From CBDIHP01 sp965279195 (GTDB lineage: Bacteria; Planctomycetota; Planctomycetia; Isosphaerales; Isosphaeraceae): DNA of 64,000 bases. Positions 20,101 through 29,000 of the stretch are shown here, piece by piece (the first letter of the stretch is position 1; the number at the start of each line of letters is the position of its first letter). The DNA lies in assembly GCA_965279195.1 (NCBI GenBank), contig CBDIHP010000027.1, positions 69,457 through 133,456 of the forward strand. The letters run 5' to 3'. Below the pieces are notes generated by a model. That model did not search any database. It was not told where the DNA came from and worked only from the letters and a program-made list of their open reading frames with translations. The translations under genes were made by a program, and so were the position numbers.

Positions 20101-23100
20101 GTCGGCCAACCGGATCGCCTTTAACCTGATCGGCCTCTCCCCCGACGGCGCCACGATCCCGAGCGGCGTGACCACCCGCGACAACATCTACGTGGTCGAC
20201 TCCGCCGGCAACACCATCGACAGCAACACCATCAGCGGGGCCACGTTCCAGGGCGTCGAGATCACCGGGGCCGCCTCCCAGGGCAACCTCATCACCTCGA
20301 ACCTGATCTCGCGCAACACCCGCAACGGCATCGTCCTCAACGGCGGTGCGTCGCTGACGCGGATTACCCAGAACCTGATCGGCACCGACGCCGCCGGGAC
20401 CGCCGCGCAGGGCAACGGCGACCACGGCATCCTCATCGCCGGCTCGACCGGGAACACCATCACCGGCAACCGGATCTCCGGCAATGCCCTCACCGGGATC
20501 GCCCTCGACACCGGCGCGAATGCGAACTCGGTCACCGGGAACACCATCGGCCTGGGTTCCAACGGCCAGCCGCTGCCCAATGGCGTGGCCGGGGTGTTCA
20601 TCCAGGAGGCGTCGTCGAACACGATCGGGGCCGGCAACCTGATCTCTGGCAACGGCGTGGCCAATATCATCGTCCAGGGCACCACGGCGGCCAACAACCT
20701 CATCACCGGCAACGTCATCGGCCTCAACGCCAGCGGCACGGCCGGGGTCGGCTCGGTCACGACCGTGGACGGCATCAAGATCCTGGCGGCGTCCGGCACG
20801 ACGATCTCCGGCAACGTCATCAGCAAGCACGTCAACCACGGCATCTTCATCGCCGGCGGCTCGGGCGGCAGCAACCTCATCGCCGGCAACGTCATCGGCA
20901 CCAACGCCACGGGCAACGCCCCGCTCGGCAACGGGCTGAACGGCATCCTCGTCGCCAGCGGCACCGGCAACACGCTCTCCGGCAACGTGATCTCCGGCAA
21001 CCTCGTCCGGAACGTCCAGATCGACGGCTCCTCCGGCAACCTCCTGGTCGGCAACAAGATCGGCACCAACGCCGACGGCAACGCCCCGCTCCGCAGCGGC
21101 ACCGAGGTCGGACTCGTGCTCGCCGGGCCGAGGAACACCGTCGGCGGCACGACGCCCGGCACCGCGAACGTCATCTCCGGCAACGGCGGCGACGGGATCC
21201 AGTTCCTCGGGGGCGGGGTCGAGAACCTCGTCGTCGGCAACTTCATCGGCACCGACGCCGCCGGGACCGCCGCCGTGCCGAACCTCGGCAACGGCGTCCT
21301 GATCGGCCAGGGCACCACCGCCAACACCCTCGGCGGCACCACGTCCGCCGCCCGGAACATCATCTCCGGCAACGGCAAGGACGGCGTCCTCATCAGCTTC
21401 GCCAACCGCAACGTCGTCGCCGGCAACTTCATCGGGACCAACGCCGCCGGTCAGGCCCCGCTCGGGAACAAGTCCTACGGCGTTGAGCTGGTCTCCTCGA
21501 ACGCCAACACGATCGGCGGGACCGTCGCGGGGGCGGGCAACCTGATCGCCGGGAACGGCCTCGGCAACCTCATCCTCCGCGACTCGGAGAACAACCGGGT
21601 CGTCGGCAACACCATCGGCGGCCTCGCGGGCGTCCTCAACAACAACCCGGTCGACGGCATCATCCTCGACGGGTCGTCCGGCAACGCCATCGACGGCAAC
21701 ACGATCAGCAACGCCCGCAACGGCGTGGTGCTCCGCGCTTTCAGCGACTTCAACTCACTCGGCGGCAACAGCATCACCGGCAACGCGGTCCACGGCGTCC
21801 TGATCCGCAACGGCAGCATCAACTCGGTGGGGCCGATGAATATCCTCTCGGGTAACGGCTCGGCCGGCGTGGCCCTCGACAACGCATCGAACACGTCCGT
21901 CACCGGCAACCGCATCGGCACCAACCTGAACGGCACCGCCGCCGTCCCCAACGGGGCGTTCGGCGTCTACATCACCGGCGGCGGGGGCAACTTCGTCCGC
22001 GACCGCAACGTGATTTCGGGCAACGCGGGCGCGGGTATCCGGTTGGTCAATGCGACCATCAACAACTTCGTCGCCGACAACATCGTGGGGCTCAAGGCCG
22101 ACGGCACCTCCGCCCTGGGGAACGCCGACTACGGCATCTCGATCGGCCAGGCGAGCAACAACAGCATCAGCGGCAACGTCGTCTCGGCCAACGCCATCGG
22201 CGGGATCCTGGTCGCGGGCAACTTGGCCACCGGCAACGTCCTGACCAACAACCTCGTCGGCACCGCCGCCGACGGCACCGTCCCGGCGAAGGTCAACGGC
22301 AAGTACCCGCTGAGCAACGGCGACCCGAACCTCCAGGTCAACCTCGACGGCCTCCGCACCCGCGACGTCCTGCCGGGCGAGGCCCCCGCGTCGTTCGTCA
22401 CCCGCGACCGCGGCAACGGCATCGTGATCAACGGCGCCCCGGGCAACTTCATCGGCGGGACCGCCGCCGACTCCGGCAACCGGATCGCCGGCAACAACCT
22501 CGTCGGCATCCTGATCGAGAACGGCCAGGATCTCGTCACCGCCCCGACGGCCCTCAACAACGTCGTCCAGGGCAACCTGATCGGCACCGCGTCCGACGGC
22601 AAGGCCGCCGGGAACTTCCTCGGCATCTACCTGCTCGGCACCGGCGGCAACCTGATCGGCGGCACCGCCGCCGGGGCCCGCAACGTCATCGCGAACAGCG
22701 TCCAGGACGGCGTGCGGATCAGCTTCAACGGCACCACGGGCAACGTCGTCGCCGGCAACTTCCTGGGCACCGACGCCTCGGGCCTCAACGCCGCCGGCAA
22801 CACGACCGGCATCCTGATCGTCGGCGGCTCGAACAACGTCATCGGAGGCAGCTCGGCCGCGGCCCGGAACGTCATCAGCGGCAACCTGGTGACGAACGTC
22901 AACGTCCTCACCGGCCTCTCCCCGGTCAACCTCGACCAGCCCGGCGTCGAGCCCCGCCTCTTCGACGGCAACGCGAGCACCCCGGGGGCCGACACCTCGG
23001 GCAACGTGATCGCCAACAATTACATCGGCGTGGATGCGACGGGCGTCGCCACCCAGGCCATCGCCCCGATCGGCTCGTTCCGCAAGAATCCGGCGAACCA

Positions 23101-24262
23101 GTCGGTCAACCCCGCGCTGATCGACCCCGAGCTGCTCGACAAGGACCTCGGCATCTTCATCGACTCGGGCGCGGCCACGACGATCAGCGGCAACGTCGTC
23201 AGCGGCGGCTTCGGCGGCGGCATCGAGGTCGACGGCCGCCCGGCGGCCACGACCGTCCTCACCGGCAACACCGTCGGCCGCAACGCCGACGGGTCCGAGC
23301 CGTCGAAGAAGGTCTTCCTGAACAACACCGGGATCTTCTTCAACAGCGTCGCCTTCAGCCCGACCTCGAAGCAGCCCGGCACCTCGGGCAACTCGGTCCT
23401 CGCCGCCGGCCAGGGGGTCAAGACCCGCTTCGGCAACGCCGGCCCGGTCGTCACGACGGTCGCCGCCAACGTCAACCCCGCTGACGCCGATCCAGGACGT
23501 CTCGACGACCCAGAACCCCAGCCTCACCGGGCCGTTCCGGAGCATCTCGGTCTACTTCTCCGACTACCTCAACGCCGCCCGCGCGGGCAACGCCTCGAAC
23601 TACACGCTGATCGACCTCGGCACCGGCCAGGGCATCGCGATCAGCAAGGCGACCTACGACCCGATCCAGCGCCGGGTGGTGCTCGACTTCGCCGCCGGTA
23701 CCCTGCTCGCCAGCACCAGCCGGTTCCGCCTGACGGTCAAGTCGGGCGGTGCCAATGGGATCGTCACGGCGATCGGCAACACCCCGCTGGACGGCGACTA
23801 CAACGGCCTGGCGGGCGGCAACTTCGCGGGGACGTACACCTACAACGACAACGCCCACCGCTACATCAACGACAAGGTCAAGCTCCCCTCCGACCCGGGC
23901 ATCCGCCTCAAGTCCGTCAAGGCCCTCAAGAGCGGCCTGGACTTCGCGGGGGGCAACTGAGGCCAGGCCGAGTCTGCCGCCTTGGATCTCCGAATCTGGA
24001 GTGCGTCCGCTTGCTGACGCTCTGTGGTCGCGAAGCTCGCTTCGCGTGCCATATCGGAGCGTCCGCCCTCGACCCGATGCCCCCTCTCGGGAGCAAGCTC
24101 CCGCCGGGCGAGAGCGTCAGCAAGCGGACGCACTCCAGATTCCCGGGACACGTCGGTCGGGGAGGTCAGGGCGAACGGAGTCCGCCCCGCCCCGCATCTC
24201 CCATCAATAGAACACGTTCAGCAGCACGCCCGCTTCGAGGGCGAACGGCCGGGGGCCGGTGA
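11198..24262 (+). CDS. Giant right-handed parallel beta-helix repeat surface protein
   Basis: The start at 11198 has an AGGGGAAG ribosome binding site and gives a basic leader ending in the LEPR-XLL-like motif MLERLEERMVLA, then a CSLREA-like opening (TFTVSNVNDSGGGSLRQAIL). Nearly all the rest is a long array of about 65-residue units with consensus NTIGG..A...NVISGN...GV.I.G....N.V.GN.IGT...GT.A..N....GV.I, typical of pectate-lyase-like parallel beta-helices (PbH1). The frame as read stays open to 24262, but the last genuine residues in this frame are near 23480. The Ig-like C-terminal domain continues in the next frame to 23960, so the tail 23480-24262 is probably out of frame and overlaps the opposite gene by 59 bp. 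It is predicted to be exported and act in adhesion or as a cell-surface stalk; the substrate is unknown. Confidence 0.85.
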   Translation: MKSRPSDRRRVTSPNRKLVTRPMLERLEERMVLATFTVSNVNDSGGGSLRQAILDVNTSADPTNIIDFSIGSGPQTITLTSNPLDILVQPVDIRGETQPGFAGAPLIFVTGTGTANAIDGFNFSAGSDGSSLSSLAIGGFQNAGVAVLAGDILIVGCYIGTDASGTNPVPNGTGIDVGDGNATIGGTTAAERNIISGNRFNGVDVSSSDTLISGNWIGLDANGAKLGNSLSGVLSSGVLNTIGGNVAGSGNVISGNGVFGVELSGADSNLVQGNFIGTNVAGNAAIGNAFSGLQLATFAVNNTIGGAGAGNVIGGNGDQGIKVLNAGAGNLIQGNRVGIGTNDAAVANQANGILIQATTGVTVGGLNSGEGNVLSGNALSGLSISGIGADNNLAIGNRIGTNPAGTAAVPNQGGVSINRGAGNSIGGVLAGSRNVISGNSSYGVSIIGSVSTGTSLRGNYIGTTANGLGAIGNGTGVIVNAPAETIGGPAIIAAGNVISGNANAGISLTGTAAGATITGNIIGPDSNGDNPLGNGTGILVDNVANAQIFQNQLSGNGGTGLLIQGAAASTTVVVANRIGTNSAGTSAIGSQSVGVDVQSAGTTIGGVGLLGGNLISGNSGNGVRVAAGSVVLARNIIGLNQAGTAAVPNAGNGVFVFISNGATIGGPAAAANTISGNAGHGIVFTGGSLNVVASNLIGTNGAGTAAIANGLSGVLINGSSRNTVGLGNVISGNTGAGVSITGAASTQNLIAGNVIGLNATGTAALPNSIGAAISGGATTNVVGGTTAALANTIAGNAAIGVQLAGSGTSTNAVVGNFLGNRNGTAFSNSIGVQIDSGASGNFVGGLAAGSANVISGNAGAGVQLTGSGTSGNVVLGNLVGTTAAGTGSLPNGTGVAIASGASANTLGGTTAPARNILSGNTGSGVSLNAAGLGNVILGNSIGVDAGGAADPNAQNGVTLVGTSGTTIGGTAAGSANVISGNTGFGVSVSTGGSNVIAGNLVGTNAAGTAAIPNTSQGVLIANSGGNTIGGSTASARNILSGNARWGVSITGAASAGNLVAGNFIGTDVNGSAAIPNALGGVIIAGGANGNGVGGSSAAFRNVISGNSAANEGVRITGAGTSGNLVAGNYIGLNAAGTAALPNATDGVNITTGATGNTIGGAGGSGNVISGNTQNGVRITGSGTSNNVVAGNVIGRNAANTANVPNGTNGVLITNSASGNTVGGGNLIRGNANDGVLISVGATGNVVNGGNTITANARNGVEISSDANTVAASSITNNTLDGVLVSGNANTIGAGNSITGNGASGVEVTGSGNLILSNTVTGNGVDGVLLAGPGNRVSANLLSLNTANGLEINGAAATGNLATSNLIGTTANGLGGLANNLNGVLITNGATGNTIGQDNLISANSIVGVQIDSTGNTVTGSIIGLDANGSADLGNAFDGILLSVGANGNSILNNIISGNDANGVRILSNGNTIRANRIGTNAAGTADLGNGAVGVLVTGGSGNTINVGNLISGNGLSGISLSGNNAKNNLVDSNSIGTDISGVNPIGNDAAGVLISASSLNTVSGNVISANGGAGVSITGAAAVSNKIIGNRIGTDANGAIDLGNVQAGVVVANGADLNSIGGSVANTRNLISGNDQGGVSLLNAGSGNRVTGNAIGTDFFGQKSIPNNTAGVFVSGTPGATIGGVAGDGNLISGNIGDGVAIVAGSNNALVVGNLIGVNLLNAALPNSGAGVLVNGATGVTVGGLTAGAANTISGNLSDGVRLIQGANNAVVAGNFIGVGNGGAIPNSPSGVSIDASTTGVTVGGSVAGSTNTIQGNTGDGVKIQGAGNTVSFNLISDNTGDGVEISSSNNLVVSNQIVFNGGSGVVLFNAGKSNTIGGTGGLGNVISGNAADGILINEAGTDNNLVQGNFIGTNPIGTFPQANGLQGVEIAQGASGNTIGGGVGLGNVISGNVGDGVRIGDASGNLVLGNFIGTDAFGQTAIGNNGNGVVIFNTGANAATGNTIGLGNVISGNLGDGVGISGPKATGNLIVGNLIGVNANGDGALGNGQEGVEISNQAANNTVGGTTVQARNIISGNVLSGVAIQGIATANLVAGNFIGTDILGNAAIPNTQNGVLINGASGNTIGGSVSGAENLISGNTGAGVSITGASVGNLVAGNTVGLNASDAALPNQQGGVIVSGGASSNTIGGPTAASANTIAGNALSGVRITGAGTSTNVVAGDIIRNNAQNGVQIDTGASLNTVGAGNAITGNGQNGVLISAASSNVVSANILNQNTLDGVRIDSGSKNNTVTGNTIDANKANGVEITGTGTTGNVVIGNTIGESGLGNTLDGVLISAGASANTIGGPGVGFGNAIGSNGGNGLVITGSGTSDNVAESNTITGNTLNGVRISDSASKNAIGQLIGNRINGNLQSGVRIDSNASSNLVTLGQILNNALDGVRIDSGASSNNLDFNTIDGNGGNGVLITDPTTTKNLVTRSSIGLNAPNALDGVRITNGANANTLGGTNALVRNFISGNTGNGVQISASADNNVVAGNYIGTNLAGTAALPNGISGVLITGSGTTGNTVGAGNVISGNTGNGVVIEQQASANLVTGNFIGTDATGFTAVANGGSGVAIQTSAFNNTVSGNVISGNSANGVQILGTLSGSGTTGNLIAGNKIGTDVNGAKAVPNTFNGVFVQSTRSVEANTIGGGNLISGNLAAGIGLSDGSSTTVVQNTIGLSATSAVLPNGQSGINVSGGTGNTIGAGNVIAGNNEFDVVLIGDADANLVTNNLIGTAPDGVTIPAGVTARVGIFVAASAANTLSGNTVRGAYPIAGVRILGSGSDANLVSGNLINGNLGNGVQIDFAAANNRVVGNIIGLNAAATAAAPNGGQGVFIFAAATGNSIGGFTDAESNIIAGNGTTGIAIDASNSNFVYRNYIGQNKSGTIFPNPFGIYLNNATNNVIGAANGGGNLIAGNSVNNVVVQNGSSANRIAFNLIGLSPDGATIPSGVTTRDNIYVVDSAGNTIDSNTISGATFQGVEITGAASQGNLITSNLISRNTRNGIVLNGGASLTRITQNLIGTDAAGTAAQGNGDHGILIAGSTGNTITGNRISGNALTGIALDTGANANSVTGNTIGLGSNGQPLPNGVAGVFIQEASSNTIGAGNLISGNGVANIIVQGTTAANNLITGNVIGLNASGTAGVGSVTTVDGIKILAASGTTISGNVISKHVNHGIFIAGGSGGSNLIAGNVIGTNATGNAPLGNGLNGILVASGTGNTLSGNVISGNLVRNVQIDGSSGNLLVGNKIGTNADGNAPLRSGTEVGLVLAGPRNTVGGTTPGTANVISGNGGDGIQFLGGGVENLVVGNFIGTDAAGTAAVPNLGNGVLIGQGTTANTLGGTTSAARNIISGNGKDGVLISFANRNVVAGNFIGTNAAGQAPLGNKSYGVELVSSNANTIGGTVAGAGNLIAGNGLGNLILRDSENNRVVGNTIGGLAGVLNNNPVDGIILDGSSGNAIDGNTISNARNGVVLRAFSDFNSLGGNSITGNAVHGVLIRNGSINSVGPMNILSGNGSAGVALDNASNTSVTGNRIGTNLNGTAAVPNGAFGVYITGGGGNFVRDRNVISGNAGAGIRLVNATINNFVADNIVGLKADGTSALGNADYGISIGQASNNSISGNVVSANAIGGILVAGNLATGNVLTNNLVGTAADGTVPAKVNGKYPLSNGDPNLQVNLDGLRTRDVLPGEAPASFVTRDRGNGIVINGAPGNFIGGTAADSGNRIAGNNLVGILIENGQDLVTAPTALNNVVQGNLIGTASDGKAAGNFLGIYLLGTGGNLIGGTAAGARNVIANSVQDGVRISFNGTTGNVVAGNFLGTDASGLNAAGNTTGILIVGGSNNVIGGSSAAARNVISGNLVTNVNVLTGLSPVNLDQPGVEPRLFDGNASTPGADTSGNVIANNYIGVDATGVATQAIAPIGSFRKNPANQSVNPALIDPELLDKDLGIFIDSGAATTISGNVVSGGFGGGIEVDGRPAATTVLTGNTVGRNADGSEPSKKVFLNNTGIFFNSVAFSPTSKQPGTSGNSVLAAGQGVKTRFGNAGPVVTTVAANVNPADADPGRLDDPEPQPHRAVPEHLGLLLRLPQRRPRGQRLELHADRPRHRPGHRDQQGDLRPDPAPGGARLRRRYPARQHQPVPPDGQVGRCQWDRHGDRQHPAGRRLQRPGGRQLRGDVHLQRQRPPLHQRQGQAPLRPGHPPQVRQGPQERPGLRGGQLRPGRVCRLGSPNLECVRLLTLCGREARFACHIGASALDPMPPLGSKLPPGESVSKRTHSRFPGHVGRGGQGERSPPRPASPINRTRSAARPLRGRTAGGR
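23463..23960 (+). other. Out-of-frame C-terminal Ig-like domain of the giant protein
   Basis: In the +1 frame relative to the giant gene, codons from about 23480 encode PLTPIQDVSTTQNPSLTGPF, then RSISVYFSDYLNAA, NYTLIDLGTGQG, RRVVLDFAAGTLL, RFRLTVKSGG and PLDGDYNGLAGGNF, ending at a TGA at 23958-23960. This matches the SbsA-type Ig-like module with a PLDGD(Y/F)NG loop that closes many planctomycete surface proteins. A single extra base (or loss of two) near AACCCCGCTGACG at about 23474-23486 would join it to the beta-helix. Confidence 0.75.
23992..24142. repeat. Long palindromic repeat between convergent genes (copy 1)
   Basis: Perfect 32-bp inverted arms at 23992-24023 and 24111-24142 begin GAATCTGGAGTGCGTCCGCT. 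Inside are two further hairpins, GCGAAGCTCGCTTCGC near 24030-24045 and CGGGAGCAAGCTCCCG at 24089-24104. It lies between the last likely stop of the giant gene (23960) and the stop of the opposite gene (24204). Related copies lie at 29807-29918 and 48261-48404, also between convergent genes. Confidence 0.85.
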
Positions 24263-25553
24263 CGGGGTTCGTGAGGCCGAAGGTCAGCAGCGACCGCTTG
24301 CCCAGGAAGAAGCTGGTGCCGTAGGACATGTTCAACACGTCGGCCGAGCCGGCGATGTCCTGCGAGTTGAACACGTCGCGGTGGTTGAGCGGCGTGTTGA
24401 CGTGCGCCTCGACGAACGGGGCGATCCGGCGCAGGAAGGCGGTCTCATCGGGGTTGGTGTAGAGGAAGTACCCGATGCTGAGGTCGTTGAAGTACTGCGT
24501 GACGTCCTTGCTGTTGCCGGGGACGTTGATGGACGTGAAGCCGATGACGTAGAGCTTGTTCCAGTTGTAGGCGAAGCCGAGGTAGGGCTGGAACTGGATG
24601 TAGTGCAGGCTGTTGAGCCACTGGGCGTTGCCGAAGTTCTGCGGGCCGGTCGGGAAGCTGATCGACAGGCCGGCGGTGACGATGTTGCCCTTCTCCCGGT
24701 TCTCCCAGAGGGCGACCTTGGTGTAGAGGTTCAGGTCGCCGAGCGCCGTGCTGGTCTTGCCGATGCCGGTGGTCGCCTGGGTCGCGCTGTTGCCGGTGAT
24801 GGTGTTCAAGGGCAGCCGGAGCCCGACGGACATGTTCGAGTCGAAGAAGGCCTTCTCGAACCCGAAGATGTGGCGGTAGGCGTTGACGCCGTTGACGTTG
24901 TTGCCGAACCGGAAGTTGACGTCGCGGTTGACGTTGTAGAAATAGTTGAAGGTGTAGAAGACGCGGTCGATCGGCTTGGGCGTCTGGTTCTCGGTGAACT
25001 TGAGGCCTCGGATCAGGCCGGAGATCCCGCCGGGGGCCGTGTTGGACCCGCCGCCGCCGCCGTTGGGGGGCCGGACGGCGAACGTCCGGGTGGGGAAGCT
25101 GCCCATGTCGCCGAACATGACCGGGATGTTGCCGGCCAGGCCGCCGGCCGTCGTCCCGCCCGTGTTGGCGCCGAAGGCCCCGGCGGTGTTCGGGGTGTAG
25201 GCCGGATTCGCCGTCATCACCGGCACCTGGGCCGGGGCGTTGGGATCGGCGGGCGCGGCCGGGGCGTTGGGATCGGCGGGCGCGGCCTCGGCCGGGGCCG
25301 GGGCATACACCGGGGCGGGCGGGCAGTTGCGATGGGCCCCCATGAGGCCCTCGATCGCACCGCCGCCGGCGAGCGACTGGCCGCACTTTTTACAGGCGCT
25401 ATGCTTGAGGTGGCCGGCCTGGCTCACCGAGCCGTCTTCCGGGTGGTACGGCGAGGGCCCGTGATCCTGGGCGAACGCGAGCGCGGGCGTGCCGCTGAGC
25501 AGCAACAGGGTCCCCAGCAGGGCCCCCTTGAGACGGTCATCGTGCCTGGTCAT
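24204..25553 (-). CDS. Exported protein with predicted outer-membrane beta-barrel
   Basis: 449 residues from the ATG at 25551-25553, chosen because GGAG lies 9-10 nt upstream and a signal peptide follows (RLKGALLGTLLLLSG ... ALAFAQ). Residues about 50-62 carry a CKKCG pair of cysteines after a His. Residues about 75-160 are a low-complexity Ala/Pro/Asn linker (APADPNAPAAPADPNAP). From about residue 195 the sequence alternates hydrophobic and polar residues with many aromatics and ends in a terminal aromatic (LLNVFY), as outer-membrane barrels do. Planctomycetes carry many such proteins of unknown substrate. The frame extends far upstream, but those codons overlap the divergent gene and lack a leader. 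Confidence 0.8.
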   Translation of the reverse strand: MTRHDDRLKGALLGTLLLLSGTPALAFAQDHGPSPYHPEDGSVSQAGHLKHSACKKCGQSLAGGGAIEGLMGAHRNCPPAPVYAPAPAEAAPADPNAPAAPADPNAPAQVPVMTANPAYTPNTAGAFGANTGGTTAGGLAGNIPVMFGDMGSFPTRTFAVRPPNGGGGGSNTAPGGISGLIRGLKFTENQTPKPIDRVFYTFNYFYNVNRDVNFRFGNNVNGVNAYRHIFGFEKAFFDSNMSVGLRLPLNTITGNSATQATTGIGKTSTALGDLNLYTKVALWENREKGNIVTAGLSISFPTGPQNFGNAQWLNSLHYIQFQPYLGFAYNWNKLYVIGFTSINVPGNSKDVTQYFNDLSIGYFLYTNPDETAFLRRIAPFVEAHVNTPLNHRDVFNSQDIAGSADVLNMSYGTSFFLGKRSLLTFGLTNPVTGPRPFALEAGVLLNVFY

Positions 25554-26002
25554 CCTGACGGCTCCTTCGCCCGTGGCCCACATCCTGTGGGCTGTCTTGA
25601 CTGGCCCCCCGAACACCTTGACCTGACTCACGCTGGAGGGTGATCCCGGGCCCTTCTTCGATCCAGGAGGGGAAACCCGAACCCCCGGGAGGATTCTCCC
25701 GGGGAGCACAGAACTGCCCATTTTATCGGTCGCCCTCCCGGGCGAATTGCCCTTTTTCTCGGGGTTTTGACCATCCGAACCCCTCCGATGTCGTCGCCTT
25801 GCGCGGTCCGGCGGGCTTTTCGGATTCTCCCGAATGTCGGATCCGGGGGACGTGGCCTTGTCTCGTGAGTCGCCGGTCTGATGTAATGAAGCATGGATCC
25901 CCCTGCGCGGGGGGCGTGCTGTCCGCCCGACCGGACGCGGTCGTCGCCGACACACCCGTGACGTTGCAATCGCCCCGCGAACTCGGGCGAAGGACGACGC
26001 CG
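25554..26002. other. Divergent promoter interval
   Basis: About 450 bp between the 5' ends of the genes at 24204-25553 (minus) and 26003-29797 (plus). Two AT-richer patches (25715-25775 and 25880-25900) could hold promoters; no clear -35/-10 pair or gene was found. The downstream gene could start earlier, at an ATG near 25891. Confidence 0.4.
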
Positions 26003-29000
26003 ATGCCGGCCGGACCCAGGCGAAATGCCGCTCGCAGCCGCCCGATCGCGGGCCCCAGGCCGATCCCCGCCCTCTGCTTCGCGCTGGGGCTCCTCTGGCC
26101 CGTCGCCCACGCCGCCGCGCAGGACGGGGCGCGCGACCCCTCGCAGCCGTTCCCGGTGTTCCAGACCGGCGGCCATTCCGGCGTCGTCCGGTCGATCGTC
26201 TTCGCCGGGCCGCAGGAGCTCCTCTCCGGCGGGCTCGACAAGGTCCTGAACGCCTGGGACCTCGACCGGCCCGGGGAACTCCGCCTCCGCCGGACGACCC
26301 GGCTCCCCGCCTGGAAGGGGCCCCGGGGCTCGGTCTACGCCATGGCGCTTTCCAACCCCGCACGGGGCCCGAGGATCCTCGCCGTCGCCGGCCAGGGCAC
26401 GAGCGCCCAGGGGGGCGAGATCCTCCTCTTCACCTATCCGGAGACCGGCCCCGGCCAGGACCGCTCGCCGACGTTCGTCGGCATGCTCGGGATGAGCGGG
26501 CTCGACGCCAACATGAAGCCCGCCCCGCCCGGGCGCGACGGCCACGACGGCGTCGTCTCCGCCCTGGCCTTCCGGCCCGGCACCAACCGGCTCATCTCCG
26601 CCGGCGAGGACGGCATCCTCCGCCTCTGGGACCTCGACGACCTCGCCGACCGTAAGCTCGTCGCCACCGCCTCGATCCGCGATGGCCAGCCCCACGACCC
26701 GAACCGGCACATCCTCAACGCCCTCGCCCTCACCCCCGACGGCAGGCGCGTGGTCACCGGCGGCGTCGACTCCACCCTCCGGGTCTGGGACGCCGAGACC
26801 GGCCGGCGGCTCCTCGAACCGCTGACCCTGCCCGCCCCCGGCCTCGCGGGTGGGCTGGCCAACTCGGGCGACGACATCAACAGCCTCGACATCAGCCCCG
26901 ACGGCCGCTGGATCGTGGCCGGGCGCGAGGACGGCGAACTGTTCCGGGTCGACCTGGAGGCGTTCCGCGACCCCCAGCCCCTGCCCGAGGTCAAGAATGA
27001 CGGGTCGGCGGCGGTGGACGTCGTCCGCATCTCCCCCGACCGCAACGCCCCCGTCCTCGCCGTGGGCGTGGTCGAGAACGGGCTCCCGCTCGACGGCCGC
27101 GCGCGGCGGCCCTCGATGGCGAGCTGGGTCGAACTCCGGAGCCTGCCCGACGGCAAGGTCCTGCACCGCTTCCCCCGGCTCGACAACGTCATCCGCGCCT
27201 GCGAGTTCAGCCCCGACGGCCGCCGCCTGGCCTACTCCGGCGGCGACGACCGTGCGATTCACGTCGTCCCGCTCGACCCCAAGGGCCTCCCCCTGCCCGC
27301 CGCCGCCGAGGCCGTCGGGGTCGGCCGGGGTCGCTCGATCTGGGACGTCCGCTTCGCAAAGGGTGCGGGGAACAACCTCCGACTCGCCTTCACTCGCACC
27401 CGCGCCGACGACCTCGCCGGGCGACCCGCCTCCTACGACCTGTTCGAGCCCCTGGAGAACCGGCCGGGACGCATATCCGCCGCCGAGCTGGACTTCGACC
27501 TCCCCGAGCCCGGCTTCGAGGTCGTCGGCGACGACCGCGCCGCCGACACCCTGCACCTCCGCTCCGGCGGCGAGCGCAAGGCCACGATCCTCCTGAACGC
27601 CCCGTCCGACAAGCGCTGGTGGTCCAAGCTCGCCCTCCCCTTGAAGGACGAGTTCGGCTGGCCGCTCGTGGCCGTGGCGATGGAGAACGGCGTCGGGATC
27701 TTCGGGATCGACCCCGCGCCCCCGGCCCATCCCGATCGGCCCGAACTCGCCCCGCCGCTCTACCGGATGATCCGCAAGCTCGTCGGGCACTCCGGCTCGG
27801 TCTACGCCCTGGCGGTGTCGCCCGACCGCAGGTGGCTGCTCACCGGCGGGGCCGACCAGACCGTCCGGCTCTACGCGACCGAGGGCCTCGGCAAGGTCCC
27901 ACCGCTCGGCGCGACCCTGGAGAAGGTCGAGGGCCAGCCCTGGCCTCGCGTCGCCGGCGTGACCCCGTTCGGCTTCGCGTCGCAGGCGGGCCTGGAGCCC
28001 GGCGACCAGATCCGTGGCGTCCAGGTCGCCGGCAAGCCGCTCGCCGGGCTCGACGATTCGACCCCGCTCGACGCCAGCCTCGCCGACCTGCCCATCAACA
28101 TCGTGGTCGAGCGGCCGGATCCGAAGGGCGGTGCCCCCGAGGTCAAACGCATCTCGATCCGCAAGAATCAGAACCCGGTCGTCTCCCTGCTCGCCCTGCC
28201 GCCGACCTCCGCCGGCAGCAAGGGGCCGATGGGCTCGGCGGACTATGTCCTGTGGATGCCGTCGGGCTACTACCTGACCTCGATCCGGGGCGACGCGAAG
28301 TACCTCGGCTGGCACCAGAACCGCCCTACCGAGGCGAACCCATTTCTCTTCAACGCACCACCGGTCGAATTCCTGCCGGCCGGGGCGTTCGAGGCGAGGT
28401 TCCACCGCAAGGACGTCATCGACCGCGTACTGCTCTCCGGCGGCGACCTGACGAAGCTCGTCGCCCCCGGGCCGAAGCCGGCCGCGCCCGTGGTGGCAAC
28501 CCCGAGCGTCCCGAAGCAACTGGTCGCCCGGCCGAAACTGGCCGACGTCGAGTGGCCGCAGGTCCCCTTGCCGACCATGCGGCTGACGTTCGAGCGCCCT
28601 GCGGGGATCCCCGGGGCGCTCCGGTATCGGATCCGGCCGAAGGTCGCCGGCGCACCGGCGGGCGGCGTCGAATTGACGTTCCCGAAGGAGAGCCAGCCCG
28701 GCGACAAGTTGCTGTCGCCGCCGATCCCGTACCCCAGGGGCGCCAGGCCCTCGCGGGTCTGGCTGGACATCGAGGCGATCGAGCCCGAGGCCCACGCGAT
28801 GGAGCCCCTGTCGATCGTCGTCCCGGCCGCGCCCGCTCCCGCACCGACGCTCGCCGGCGTAGAACCGCCCGCCGCGCCGCCGGAGCCGAGCGTCCACATC
28901 CTCTCCGTCGCCGCCTCGGGCCCGAAGCCCCACTTCGCGATCCGGGGCGCAACCTATGGTGCCCAGAACTGGGCCGAGGCCGCCGCCGGGTTCCACCGCG

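Noticed and set aside
11126..23858. Several very long minus-strand open frames (up to 2424 codons) opposite the giant beta-helix gene
   Set aside because: They are mirror frames created by the repetitive GC-rich codon pattern of the plus-strand repeats. Their translations are compositionally biased (runs of VADDVAGDE or LPEMTLP) with no leader or domain, and the plus-strand product is a clear protein family.
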